A stretch of DNA of 64,000 nt from Pyrocephalus nanus (lineage: Eukaryota > Chordata > Aves > Passeriformes > Tyrannidae). The stretch is taken from contig CM076269.1 in assembly GCA_038380795.1 (NCBI GenBank), positions 1,302,001 through 1,366,000 on the forward strand. Direction: 5' to 3'. The notes under the pieces were generated by a model. That model saw nothing but the letters and a program-made list of their open reading frames with translations, was not told the origin of the DNA and made no database searches. Below, in pieces: positions 25,270-36,980 of the stretch. Both the position numbers and the translations under genes were made by a program. The first letter of the stretch is position 1. Each line of letters opens with the position of its first letter.

Positions 25270-25620
25270 AAAGAAGGAATGGGAAACGGTGATGATTTCT
25301 GAGGATAACTGAAAAAATGAAAAAAAATCTGTGAAGAGAGTAAAAAGAATAGGGTTGTTTATTTTGGAGAAAAGATAAATACAAGGAGGCCAGATAAAGC
25401 TTTATAAAATAATATATGGCATAGAGAGCAGAGAGGGGAATATTCAGCTCTGGGTTTCTCATATTACACAGACAAAGGGATATTCAGTTAAAAGAGGAAA
25501 TTTAAAGCTGAGGAATGGAAATATTTGTCTACACAATGAAGAAGAATTATACCAGGGAACTCTTTGCCAAAAGGCAGCATTGATTTTAGCAGAATTAAAA
25601 ACAAATAAAAAAAAAAAGTC
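25270..25620 (+). mobile_element. CR1/L3-type LINE remnant, ORF2 C-terminal end
   Basis: Translation from 25331 gives an order of motifs typical of the C-terminal end of CR1/L3-clade ORF2: KRIGLFILEKR (to 25375), then a stop TAA at 25376-25378, KLYKII at 25397-25414, a polar region, and a late LYQGTLCQKAA segment at the place of the family's conserved 'WN.LP..VV.A' region. The nucleotide order also follows the known CR1-type 3' region ('gaagagag, taaaag, ttggagaaaag, tataaaat, ttacacaatg'). The in-frame stop and loss of conserved aromatic residues show it is long dead. It supports a sauropsid or older amniote origin. It may run on to about 25855, where similarity is fainter. Confidence 0.75.
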
Positions 25621-26359
25621 ATATGTATGGTGAGAGCATCCAAAGTGATAGTGCTGAGGTGTAAGTCATATATGAGTCTAGTTTCAAATGCATTGCATTG
25701 GAGGAGAGAGAGCAGAAGAAAAAACTTTATTTTGGGTAAGGCATCCTGAAAATGCCTTCTTGACAGAATTTTTCTCCGAAATAGCAGGCAGACATGTGGG
25801 AGTGAATGAGATACCAGTGGGATTCAACATATTAATTCTGTAATAATAAGCAGGAATAATAAAGGTTTCCACTTTGAAGTAATAAAGAACTATTTAAAAA
25901 GAATAACAGGTGTTGTTTTACTTAGCTGATGTCATAGACTGCCACTGGGAGGTAAGTGGCACAATAACAGTGGGAGAAATCAAAGATGAATGTCACAGTT
26001 TCACACTTGGACATGGGCACTGTTTCATGAAATGGGCTGGTTGCCAAAAAACATAAGTGGTAGTGATGGTGGTGAGGAGCTAGAAGAGGGCTGCTGGTGG
26101 CTGGGAGCAATGTCTGAGCTGTAAGAAATGCCCACATTTACTGTAATTAATGCTTTCAGTCAAAGGCTCACTCCATCATCAAACTCCTACGGAGAAGCAT
26201 CGTCGCTGCAGCTGCTTGGGTACCAAGGATGAAAGTGCCCAAACTAGGCAGCTGAGATGGACACTGAGGAGCTTTAATTACTGAAATATAAAGAAAAGAA
26301 AAGGAAAAAACAGAGAGTAGAATATGCATTAAGAGTCCACATTCCCTTTTGAAAGTGTC
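25621..26359. other. Non-coding stretch
   Basis: The first 230 bases may be the decayed 3' end of the adjoining CR1/L3 remnant: CCAGTGGGATTCAACATATTAATTCTG near 25815-25842 recalls a CR1-type tail. The rest shows no gene or repeat. Confidence 0.4.
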
Positions 26360-26379
26360 TCTTACAAAGCGTTTCTCTC

Positions 26380-26720
26380 CACTGTAGACGAGCGCAGGCT
26401 GCTGCTGGCTCACCCTGCTGCCACCTCCTGCACCTCCATCTATCTTAGGCTCCTCATCTGCCTTTCTTCTCGAGGCAGACCTTGACTTTGCACCACGTTC
26501 TGGCCCGGGGGTGGCTGCGGACGCTCCTCCCGAGCCCGTTTCGTGTTCCCTGCCCGCAGCAGATGTCCCCTGGTGGGGCAGTTCCCGAGGGGTGGGGTGA
26601 CAGGGGTGAGGACAGCGCCGGCTCTGCCGCAGCCCCGCACACATCCCCACCAGCAGCCTGTCAAGGTGACCTGCTGGAGCCACAGATGTGCCTTCCCGGC
26701 TCCTCTGCACTCCATCTCCC
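26380..26720. promoter_or_regulatory. Small CpG-rich patch
   Basis: About 340 bases of clearly GC-rich sequence carry well over ten CpGs, many more than anywhere else of similar length in the window. Two minus-strand frames (26168-26710, 26440-26763) cross it but have biased Arg/Gly/Ser/Pro composition and no recognisable domain. Small CpG-rich patches in bird DNA can be promoters of long non-coding RNAs or CpG-rich enhancers. No TATA box or convincing start element is visible. Confidence 0.4.
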
Positions 26721-26733
26721 TGCTAGCACGGGG

Positions 26734-26751
26734 CTGCTGCTGCTGCTGCTG
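26734..26751 (+). repeat. (CTG)6 trinucleotide repeat
   Basis: Six perfect CTG units followed by CC AGCAGCT. On the minus strand it reads CAG and gives a six-Gln run in the frame that ends at 26440, but that frame is not supported as a gene. The adjacent AGCAG can pair with the repeat as a small hairpin. Confidence 0.95.
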
Positions 26752-26759
26752 CCAGCAGC

Positions 26760-26980
26760 TCATGAATACGGCTCGTTTTATCTCGGGTTCATCGAGCCCT
26801 CGCAGCTGCCTTCACAGAGTGCTCAAATTTGGTACGAGAGCTGCATGGAACTCCAGAGCCGCGATCACACACTAATATGCTAATAGGATTAGCGTTGCAG
26901 TTCTTGGGGAAGAAAATTACATCTTTAGATAAGAGGTTGCTGCTTACTTCGAAGATTCGGAGCTCGGTACCCCAACACTG
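26760..26980. promoter_or_regulatory. CNE-like block with P3 homeodomain palindrome
   Basis: GCTAATAGGATTAGC at 26879-26893 is a perfect inverted repeat (GCTAAT / ATTAGC around AGG). Its core TAATAGGATTA fits the TAAT-N3-ATTA (P3) dimer site of paired-class homeodomain proteins and also contains GGATTA, the core of OTX/PITX/GSC-type factors. A GATA word (TTTAGATAAGAG) follows near 26925-26936. The block keeps CpGs (TACGGCTCG, ATCGAGCCCTCGC) and abuts the CpG-rich patch. Binding is inferred from motif shape. Confidence 0.45.
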
Positions 26981-29463
26981 CTGTAGCTGGGGGTGGGGAA
27001 CCCACTTTCTTTCTGGCCACCTTTCCCTCTGTTAGTCCAGTGATGCTGGAAGGCTTTCCTTCCACTTCTTGCCCAGCTTTGCCAAGGGGTGTTGTGATAT
27101 TATCCTTCCAGCCCGTGAGGGGAAGCTGAGGAAGAAGGCTGGTGGTTTATGGTAATTCATGCTGGCACCACGATCCCAGTGCTGCTGCTGATACCCCAGA
27201 TCTGCCGTGCCTGAGGTCACAGCTGCAATAGCTGACAGGGTGATTTGAGTTCAGGAGACTGGCCAGGGTTTGGGGGGGTCTCTGTGGCTCCCCCCATGCA
27301 GGGCTGGCAGTTGTCACTTAGAATTGTTCTGTATTTTGGCAAAATAATTCTGCTGGATGCTTCTCTACTCCCAAGGGGGGGATAGAAGTTCAAAACCTGT
27401 GTTGATTCCCAGCTCAGGTCAAAAAAACGTGTTGGTCACCAGGGCTGAAAGCAAGACACATGCACACAGTGCTGGCTATAGCAGTGTTAATTTTGGAATC
27501 AACCATCTAAAATATGCCATCAGGACAGAAAAAAAAGTTAAAATTCACATATGGAAGTCTATTGCATAAAAAGTTAGAAAGAGAGATGGGAAGCTTCCAC
27601 ATCTACCTAAAATTGCTTGTTATCCTTAGGTAATAATAGAAAAAAAGAAACAGGAAGGTTTGGACAAAATGCTTTTTCTTAAGTGATGTTTCTCTTAGGA
27701 TAAAGAAACATTGGAAAGGAAAAAAAAAAAGTTACTTTAGTTATAAGTGAATCCATCTGAAAACAGTGACATATCATGCCCATCAGTGCTTTTTAGGCAA
27801 AAATTTCTTTCAGGATTATATAACTACAGTTTGTAACTAGGAAACCATCATCTGGCTCAGTCTTCTGCTGCTTCCCAGTCAGCCTGTCACAGCCTGCCAC
27901 TTAGAGCACCCATATTGTTCTGAAACATTTACTGGTTCAGAGGGTAGCTCGTAGGTACAAGAGAAAAAAAATTTTCCAACAGCAGAAATACTCTCAGTGA
28001 GATGACAATGTGCTATTTATTGTCTGGCAAGCAGATAGTGGAAGAAAGCAAATAAATACCAGAGCAGACAATTGTAAACAGAACACTTTAAAACGGTCTA
28101 ACAGGGGTTTATATTAAATCATCCGTTAAAACTTCCACCCAGGCAAGATGACTCTTTGCTTTGGAGGGGCTGCATGAAATAATATGTTAGAAGACACGAG
28201 TGAGTTTGTGATTTCCCTGAGTTTCATGATTGAGAAAGTAATTGTGAAATAATCCTGTGCAGAAAGCAAAACACCACTAGGCATCTGCACATCTACACAC
28301 GACTTTCAGAGACAGGGACAATTTACTAAAATGCTCTGACCTATCTCCCATTATCCTGTTATTTTCCAGCAACTTTCCAAGACAGCATTTCCAGTATAAT
28401 GCTCCTAATATTTAATATGATTCCACCTTCATTTATGGCTCTCTGGTAGAATTGCACTCTGCTTTAAATGAACTCTTCCTGAGAGGGGGACTCAAAAGGA
28501 TTACATTTATGCACACAAGGCTTGAAATAAGACATCTCCTAACCTTTAATTATGAATCACTGCCACGGGTTCTGAAAAGCAGCTGAAATCCTAGTGATGT
28601 TTTAAGAAGGTAAAATCCTGAGGTTTACTTAAGAGGGTTCTGTTACTTTAAATGTCACATACCAAAAGCCCTTGTTAATAAAGACTGGCACAGGTCACAC
28701 TGTCAAGGATAAACAATCATTCCTAAATCCTTTGTTTCAGGCTACAGTGAAACCTAATCCCTGTGGTGCTCTTGCCTGGCCATGCATGCATGTAGATATG
28801 CACCACTTTTACAGCACTAGTGCTTGCTTTCAAGCACGTTGCTCTTGACTGCAAGGCATTTGATTTCTGGTAATTAATCAGCTCATCATACATGCTGTGT
28901 TTCTCCCTCAGGCCCAACTCAAGTTAGTGATCCAAAACTGGCCCCGGGAAAAAAAAAGAGAAACCATTTATGTTCTTAGTGCAGAGAATGAAACCCTGAT
29001 AAACAGTGCTTGGCTAAACATTGAATTCAGATGGCATTATTTATTTTTTTTTACAAGATATGAGTCTAGGCTTGGAGGTTGGGTTTTTTTTTTTTGTGGG
29101 GTTTTTTTTGCAAGCTATAAGTCTGTTTTTATTTTGTAAGTTGTGATTCCCCTTTCTGTCCCTTGAGAATGGCAAAAAACCCCCTGGAACTGCCAAATGT
29201 TCCCCTAAATGAGACATCAAGATCACTGTATTACTTTTGAGGTTCTGTGCTTCAGCATCTGACCTCACAGGCTGAAATATTTTTTAAACAACACTTTGTC
29301 ACATGTTTATCTGTCATCCCTTGCCTTTGTGTTCTATCATATTTGGCTCCTCTGTATAATAGCCTTGTTACTGTTAATTTCCTCAGGTCCAGGAAACAAC
29401 TTCAGTTTGTGTTGGTAATTCCTCGTGCCTGGAGATGTGGCAACTCTCATTCTCCTCAATTAT
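26981..29463. other. Non-coding stretch; CNE-like part at 28090-28620
   Basis: Mostly unique sequence. The part 28090-28620 is AT-rich and complex, with GATTGAGAAAGTAATTGTG, CCTAATATTTAATATG and TTTAATTATGAATCAC words, and looks CNE-like. CATGCATGCATG at 28781-28792 is a 12-base palindrome. Near 29044-29126 two related segments (CAAGATATGAGTCT and CAAGCTATAAGTCT, each after a T run) lie 57 bases apart, an old tandem duplication. No gene is supported. Confidence 0.4.
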
Positions 29464-29571
29464 GCATTGTTTTTTTATAACTAAAATGCATGGGTTTTTA
29501 TAACTAAAATGCATGGTTTTTTATAACTAAAATAATAGTTTTTTATATGCATAGTTTTTTGTAACTAAAAT
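29464..29571 (+). repeat. 23-bp tandem repeat, about 4.6 copies
   Basis: Units start with GCATGG or GCATAG, continue with a T run, and end in TAACTAAAAT (29464, 29488, 29511, 29549), with a shortened unit at 29534-29548. The T run length varies between copies, which points to slippage within units. Confidence 0.9.
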
Positions 29572-29825
29572 AATCCCCTGTACGCCTACACGGGCACAGG
29601 GCTGGTGAAGACCACTGGCTGCCACCCATCCCTCAGCTCCTGGATAATGGGATCTCTCCTCACTCTGTTCATGCCCAAGGGTTTGGAGTCCTTTTTTTGC
29701 TGCAGGGAGGAGGCACACACAGCCCTGCCAGCCTGATTTCTAGGCTAGACCTTTTTTGGCACCAAGGAAGCTCCTCATGCCGGTGCTTTTCCCCATGGCA
29801 AAGGCAACCGAAAGGAATTATTTCA
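29572..29825. other. Non-coding stretch
   Basis: Moderate-GC unique sequence between a tandem array and a MIR fragment. It may include the unrecognisable 5' part of that MIR. Confidence 0.4.
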
Positions 29826-29957
29826 CCTAATAGCTCCTTGCCTCGCAGGGCTCTTGGGAGACTTAATTAATTAATGTTTGTAAAGTGTTCTGAGAGCCTG
29901 GGATAAAGAGGTGCTATGTAAGCACTGATACAAGTACAAAATATTGTTATTATTAAT
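29826..29957 (+). mobile_element. MIR-family SINE, 3' half
   Basis: CCTTGCCTCGCAGGGCTCTTGGGAGACTTAATTAATTAATG is followed by TTTGTAAAGTGTTCTGAGAG, GATAAAGAGGTGCTATGTAAGCAC and TTGTTATTATTAATT. This is the order of the MIR tail: 'acctcacagggttgttgtgaggattaaatgagttaatg', 'tgtaaagcgctttgaga', 'ggcgctatataaatgc', 'attattattatt'. It is the best-preserved SINE in the window. Confidence 0.8.
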
Positions 29958-32900
29958 TCCCAGTCTGATGCAAAGGCACTGAGAGAATCCAAAGCTGAAC
30001 TGTGGTCCCCAGCACAAAAGTGGGGATAGTTTGTCCAGCATAAGGAAGGGATGTGTAGTGCATATTTATTTGCAAAGAATTATGTATAGATATGTGTTTA
30101 AGCCATGGGTCAGTTTGACCCAGAATTCTTGCAAAACAGGAAAAAAAAAAAAGGATTTTGAACACTACTACTGTGCTGTTTTTAATTTCCCTGCCTTTTC
30201 TTGTTCTAAGCATACCATCCAGATAAGGAAAATAAACCACACTGGGCTACAGATTAAGTCAAATATCAAAATCATTGCATGCTGACTGTGAAAACTCACT
30301 CATGCTGAACATTTGTGGGTTATCAGGATCAAAGAGCACTTCAATATTTATCAAAAAGCATAGCCCACCATGGTTTAGTCTTCATTAACCTGGTGTGTAT
30401 TTGAAGGACTCAACAGAGCTAATGCAGTCCAAGCTAAAGCTGACATTTTTTGACTTAGGAAAACATTTATCCTCTTGAAGAGATATGTATCAGTTTGTAA
30501 ATGTTGTGAAAGGGCAGAATAACCTAAGGCTCACAAATGCTGTTGGGTTGTCTGAAAGCAATAAGCTTTCAGAGCTGAGTTATGCTTTGTACATAGAGTC
30601 AAGAATGAACTTGTCATTTCTGTAATACCAGCAAAGCTTATTTCACATATAATGGGACATCCCGCTGTGCAGAGACGGTACAATTTCTCTAGTTGGATTT
30701 AAAAATATTAAAATGAAAAAGGAGGTTAAATTAGGCTGTGAAAGCTCGGGTATGTGTGATACAAAGGGTGTGCAACCAGCTGTAGGGAGTTTTGGAACTC
30801 CCTGGCTTTACTCCCCCTGCTACTTTTGGCTGATTGGGTTTCATGTCTGAACAAGACCTCGAGGAGTTTAGCTCGGATAAAAGACTATCCCCCATGTACA
30901 GAAGGGAATATGGATCATAATGGGTGCTAGTTTTGATTCCCTGGCACTGCCTCCAGCTTTTTCAATCTGTTCTTACTGTGCAACTAATGCTCATATCCAT
31001 GATGTTCATCCAGAAAAAGATCATTTGAAAGCTTGCCGTGCTGAAACAGTGAGTGAGGATTTCAAAATGAAAAGAAAAGGAAGGATTTGTGCACACTGAT
31101 GACATGTGATATATATGTATGTTGGGGGGAGAAATCCAGCTGGAGATTATGGCACAGGACCCAGACTCCTGGCTCAGCTTTTCTATCGGTTTCTTCTCAT
31201 GACTCGAGCGAGTTGTTGGATTTCTGCAGGTCACAACAAGGTGTTGTGAGTCTTTTCTTTTTGTTTTGTTTTGTTTTCTCTGTATGAAATAGCAGGAAGA
31301 GAAGTTATATGAGACTGAGAGGATCCTGAGTGTCAGAGTGGATAAAGGGAACTGGGAGTTCAATGCTTAAAGAAAAAATAAAAGCCAAATTCCAGTAAAG
31401 AACTGCTTGCTGGCTGGAGTTCAAGCCTGGGAAGTGTTTCAGGCAAAGGGACTTAGACACTGTTTACTGCTGCTTTGCTCCATGGTCCTTTCTGAACATC
31501 TGAACATCTTCTCACACATAATACCTTAATGGCATTAGAAAGCTGGGAAGAACCTTGGACACCCATTCCAGTGACAGATGCACGTCTCTCTGGAGAGCCT
31601 TTAAACTGAATCAGAGCAAGCTGCAGAACTGGTCACCAATTCCTTCACCATCTCCTTTTGAATCCCATAATCATTGCATTCTTGGGCTACTTCTTCTACT
31701 GGGCTAGTAAGGAAATAAATCCCAATATTCAGAGAGAATGGTGAGCACGGGAGGAAAGTGAAGCACTGCTGTTTACCATTTGGGCATACTTTAGTTTTAA
31801 CGTGGTTTAACACTGGTTCTTGCATTTGATTTCCTGGTGCCTGAGGTTCTGTTCCCAAATCCTAAAGGGAGAGAGTTTAAGCAGGCACTGCCAGTAGTCT
31901 GCAGCCTGTGCAGATCTCCACAGTTTGACTGAAGCCAGATTGTGGGGTGCTGAGTAACACTCTCATCCCATGGAGCTCTGTCTGCACTAACAAGCAGGTT
32001 GCACCAGACCACTTCAGAGCATGGCAATCAGTCAGGTGCTGGGGAAACAAGGCAAAGCAACAGCTCCTCATGCCCAGGCTTCCTGCTCTAAAGCTGTCTG
32101 TCAGCTGGGAGTGGGCTGGGCCACAAGGGAGATGGGAAAATTCTGTAATCCTATGTAGAACCCAGGAACATCTCAGAGAACTTTGTTGGAAACTGATAAA
32201 AAAAAATAAAAAAAATTTAAAAAATAAAAAAGGCATTTTGTAACACCTGCAATAGAAGCCTGTCAGGGGAAGAAGAGTGAATATCTGGATCTGTCTGTGT
32301 TTAAATGCAAATGAGAAGAAAAATACCAGCTGCAGTGGGAACAGAACAGTGGCCTCTAAAGGTTCAGTGGTTCAGTTTGAATACCTCTCATATAACATCA
32401 GTGACTTACTTTTCAAAGGACCTGTGCACCTGTAGATCTCATTGTTCTCTACTGTTTGCATTTTTTATTCCTTCTAAAAATTATTTCACACACAAATGTA
32501 AATCGGGCCTTTGTACAGAGCTAAATAGGAAAAGGAACAAAAGTAACAAAAATTAGGTTGGGAGAGAAAGGAAGAGAGTGTAACTGGAAAGTTTTAGACC
32601 CTTAGTTTTTTCTGGTTTTGAAGCAGGGTTCAGTTTTCCTTACCAAATTAGCTCCTCCTTGCCACAAAAGAGACAGGAAATCTAAGCAGCTTCCCGAATT
32701 AATCAAGTAGAGGAGAAAGCACAACCAGAGTCTTATCTGAGTTTTCCCTCTGGCTTTTCCCCCATACCATCCCTTTACTCCATAAACTTCCAGCAAGTTT
32801 AAAGGCTCTCTGGCAGCATAAATATAAGTGGGTTGCCTAAGATAAGGGACACTGCATGAAATGGAGAACATGAAAGCAAGCATACATCGAGCAGCCATCT

Positions 32901-34328
32901 GCTCAGCCTTGGAATAGGAACATTGCAGAGCTCATCTGTGCATTAGTGTTGCCATTTAATGCAGTTCCTAACAAAAAAAAGTTAATAAAATTCATGGCTG
33001 TAGCTGACTCACATTATAATGTCCTTCTAGAAAAAGCTCTGTGAGTCTGTGCACAGAATAATAATATGTGCCATAAAGCAAAGTGAAGAGTCTGGGGTTG
33101 CTGCAGATAGGCAGGCTCAGAGTTTACAAGCGAGTTGGAAAACCCTTCTGGATTGGCAGCAGGAAACAACCCCTGTCCCCAAAGCACAGCACAGCAGAAG
33201 CTGTCCCCAAGCCTGGGAGCCATGTGGTCCTAATATTTAACAACTGAGTGAGTAGTGAGGAGGAGGTGCAGAACAACTGTTATTTACATCTCTGGGACAT
33301 CGCTGAGAAATGGGATGTGAGGTCAGTGGAGTCTTAAAACACCTCATCAGCATTATCTGCTTCTGCTCTCAGTTATTTTGCACGTGGTGGTCCACAATGG
33401 AACCTTTCAACATTTACCTGTTGCTCAAGAGTTCACTCTCTTTTTCATTGTATTTATTATGTATTACTTATCAGTACAGTGAGTTGATGGCACATGGCAA
33501 GTACCACAGTAAGGGTAATTACGTGCAAATAAATGCTGTGAGGCTGCTAAGAGCAAGCATTGTGTACAAATATAGCACAATTTAATAGCTTACACTACAA
33601 ATCACTGCAGTTCCTTTAAAACTGTCATTCCTCAGAGAAATATTATTTCTATGGGCTGGCTCTCATTCTAAAGCCTTTAAGGGGTGTATTTGCTAAGAGC
33701 TACTTCCACTTCATTTACGTTATTAAATTAGGTTTCTCAAACAAATATTGTCAGTAGTATTGGTAAGCAGCTCTTGTTTCATTTGCTGAAGATGGAGCTG
33801 TGAATTCTCTGGGTGAAAAACTAGAACGTTTTAAGATACGCAAAAAATCTGGAGGGCACAATCCATACCATCAGTGATTTTCTTTGCTGATGTAAAGTGG
33901 ACGTTTTCCCATAGTTTACAGAGACAGATAAGAATCCAGAGGTCTCCAAGTACAGAAAGACTGCAAACCAACATATTTCACAGTTTACAAAACACATTTA
34001 AGATACACTTTGTTTAAAAGATTTAGCAAACAAGGTACTTAACTGCAAGATACATTAAGTGAGTGTTCAAAACATATGAAAGGGAACTGTGAAATGCTGG
34101 AATCTTTCAGATTCGAGGGGGCTGATATGCTTGGTGCGTGCCCGTGCTGGTGAGGTCCTTTATTCAGCTGCCAATGCAATTAACACAGCACCGTGGGAGA
34201 GCAGGGTGGGGCTGCCTTTCCAAATCACCAACTCCTTGGTGATGAACTCGGCATTGCTTTAACAGTGGTGTTTCTAAACATCCCATGCTGAACTATTTAA
34301 TTTAGATAAGTAAATAATGTGTAAAAGA
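29958..34328. other. Non-coding stretch, no gene seen
   Basis: Unique sequence with an A12 run at 30141-30152 and an A-rich tract at 32200-32232. Several frames of 60-130 codons (for example 30962-31363 minus and 31877-32236 minus) overlap frames on the other strand and show no domain. The 33600-34100 part is AT-rich without obvious block structure. Confidence 0.45.
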
Positions 34329-34340
34329 GGGGGGGGGGGG
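34329..34340. repeat. Homopolymer G12
   Basis: Twelve consecutive G, following GTAAAAGA. Such runs are rare in vertebrate DNA, are unstable and can stack into G-quadruplex-type structures. Confidence 0.9.
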
Positions 34341-36400
34341 TCTGATCCCACACCTCATCCTTAGATGAGCTCCAAATGTCAAGGATATTGGGCCTGGGCA
34401 GCGAGGACACATTGCCATGCCCAAATCTTCTACCATTTGTTTTCTCCTGAATGGCCTAGGGACCATTCTTTGTGAATCAAAGTCTCCTTAGTGCTTCAGA
34501 TGGGTTTGAAAATGAACCTCGGGTCTCCTCAGCTGCGTGGAACCTTTGGCAAAGGTGGTTCTTGGGTGGATTTGTGCCCGTTCCCCATCCCCACTCACTG
34601 TGCCCTCAGACATTTAACTGCTGCTGCTTGGGTTACCTGCACAGGGCTGAATTCACAGCCCAAGGGACACCTGGGATAGAACTCTCACCAATTTCTGGAT
34701 TTCACTGAAGGACGTGGGATGGAATTACAGGGGAAAATACCGAGCTTTACAGAGCAATTCACAGACTGCAGCTAAAGGCTTTCTTAGTGGAACACAAATA
34801 AATGAATTTGGCTCAAATGAAATGAATGTTGACAAGTGCTTGTAACGCTGGCAGGGGAGGATTTTTTGTTACCTTTTTTTTTTTTTTTTTTAAAGAGTAA
34901 TAGTATATTAATGTTTTCTACAAAAACAGAGGAAATAGGAGATCCAGGGTCCTTCTCTTCCTGTCTCAGGCAAATTGAATCTATATCTGTCATCGAGCTC
35001 TAGCTGCTGGACTGGATAACAGCTCTTGTTGGCTTCTACCTAAAAGGGTGGGACAAAACACTGAAACTATAATAAATAGGACCCACATAGAGGATAATGG
35101 TAAGAAAGTCCAATGGAGACTTTTACTTAGTTGGACAAAATCCTCTATTTCAGAAATTGTTCATTATCTTGATTTTTACCCTCTTAAAATGAGAAGATCA
35201 ATGGAAATATAAAAAAAAAAAATCGTGGAACAGAACATGCATAAGATGTATATTTTGCAAGAACAGCCTAGGTGTGACAGGGCTGAAGAAATTGCTGAAA
35301 ATCAATATAATAGCAAATCTAAACATGGAAAACAGACATGACTGCTGATTACAGAGTTAAACTGAAAAGAGAGACCTGGGGGTTATTCCTTCTTGTAAAG
35401 AGTGTCCAGCATAAGCAGCAAATGAAGAAGGTTTAATCTTTTCTCTCTCCACTGTGCAGCAGTGCCGACTAATCCACCACTGATGTGTCATCCTTGGCTC
35501 TTCCATCTGCTCCATACTCAGAGTTTTTGCCACTGGCTCCGTTCTTAAAAGCCACAGAGAAGTTTCTCTATCAGTGCAAACAATGTTTAAATGTGCCCAG
35601 CTGATCACTGAGGGCACTGTCACAGAGCACAGAGCAATGCAGACCTATCAGATGCTCTGGCAACAGTAGCATAATCCAACCCTTCATTAACATAAATTAA
35701 AGCTGCAATGCTGCAGGCCTGAAAAGAGGAAAAAAATGAAAAAAAGTTGGAAATCTGGAAGTTAAAAAGACCTGGTTTGTGGGGAACATTCAGAGCATTG
35801 TCCTACACAAACCCTGCCTGCCTCAGCCAGTGGACAGGGAATTTCATTTACCCAAAAGTGGAGGCTTTGAAGATGCTGATTAACGGAGTTCAGTCTGGTG
35901 TCACAGGCTGGACAAATGACTGGATCAAGCTCTGTTTTAAATAATATTGTAGCTGCAGGTTTTCATATCATCCATATTGTTTCTCAAAGAAAGCAGTTAT
36001 CTTAGAATTAATTCTGATTTCTGAAGCCTGTGCATTACACTCAGACCATAATTCTTCCCTCTGTGTTGGCTGCTACTTGATGTGGGTTTCCTGAGATGCT
36101 GAAAAGCGTGTTCAGAGCGACTGAAAGGCAAGTCTGTGCTTAAAGAATAGAAATGCCTCTTCTCAGGGTGCCACATGGGGAGTACAGGGCTCTGGGGGTT
36201 TTCTCTCTCTGCAACATATGCTATATTTTTAGTCCTGCAAGAATTATGATAACACATTTTTGTAGCATGTGAAGTGGATTTACAGGGGAATTTCCCTGTC
36301 CCATGCAGAGTAAAATTTTCTCTGCATCCTTGTGCCATAGGAAGTTTCCATTGTATCTGAAATAATTAGAGAACTTCTCTTCCAAGCATCTACCTGTTTG
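34341..36400. other. Non-coding stretch, no gene seen
   Basis: Unique sequence with a T18 run at 34874-34891 and an A12 run at 35211-35222. No supported gene, repeat family or RNA gene. Confidence 0.5.
34874..34891. repeat. Homopolymer T18
   Basis: An uninterrupted T run. On the minus strand it reads as poly(A), but no retroelement body precedes it. Confidence 0.9.
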
Positions 36401-36980
36401 AAAAAAAAGATTCTAATTTAAACCAAACGACAGATGAAACATTTGCATTTTGAAGAATAATCTGACTGCCTGGATTTCATAATCTTATTATGTATTTCAT
36501 TTAAGAGATCCTTTTAAATCAATTAATTTTGGCAAATTCTACTTTTCATTTCTAAAAAGAATCCAAGATTCCATTGTGGCATCTAAATACATCCAAATGC
36601 CTACACTTAGTCTGTTAGACACAAAGGCATATTTGATTAACCAGAATTGCTGGCACTTCTCTGTTTGCTGATGTAGCAATGTCTGTTTTCATATATTTCA
36701 GCTTTCACTTTCCTTTTATTTGCAGCTCTTGCCACTACTATTACCTTCAAAAATGCTGTATTTGAAATTAGAGAGAGAAATCATGTGTGTATGCAGTTTG
36801 TATAAAAATTAATATTAACCAGAAGAGTAAAATAATTCATGGAGTTTTTGGGGAAGTCACAATGCTTCTCAACAGAAGTGTATAAATCCATTAGCCCCAG
36901 TCTCTGCATCTTCATACAAGTGTTAACTGAGCTTTATAAAACTTTTATTTTTGGTTGCTATACCTGCTTTCATGTTGTAT
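36401..36980. promoter_or_regulatory. CNE-like AT-rich block
   Basis: AT-rich, unique and complex, with AACCAAACGACAG, AATCTTATTATG, AAATCAATTAATTTTGG and AATTAATATTAACC words. It lacks homopolymers and transposon signatures. The regulatory call rests on composition only. Confidence 0.25.

Noticed and set aside
26168..26763. Minus-strand frames of 180 and 107 codons, one with six Gln
   Set aside because: Openness follows from the CpG-rich composition and the Gln run from (CTG)6. I recognise no domain, and the two frames overlap each other.
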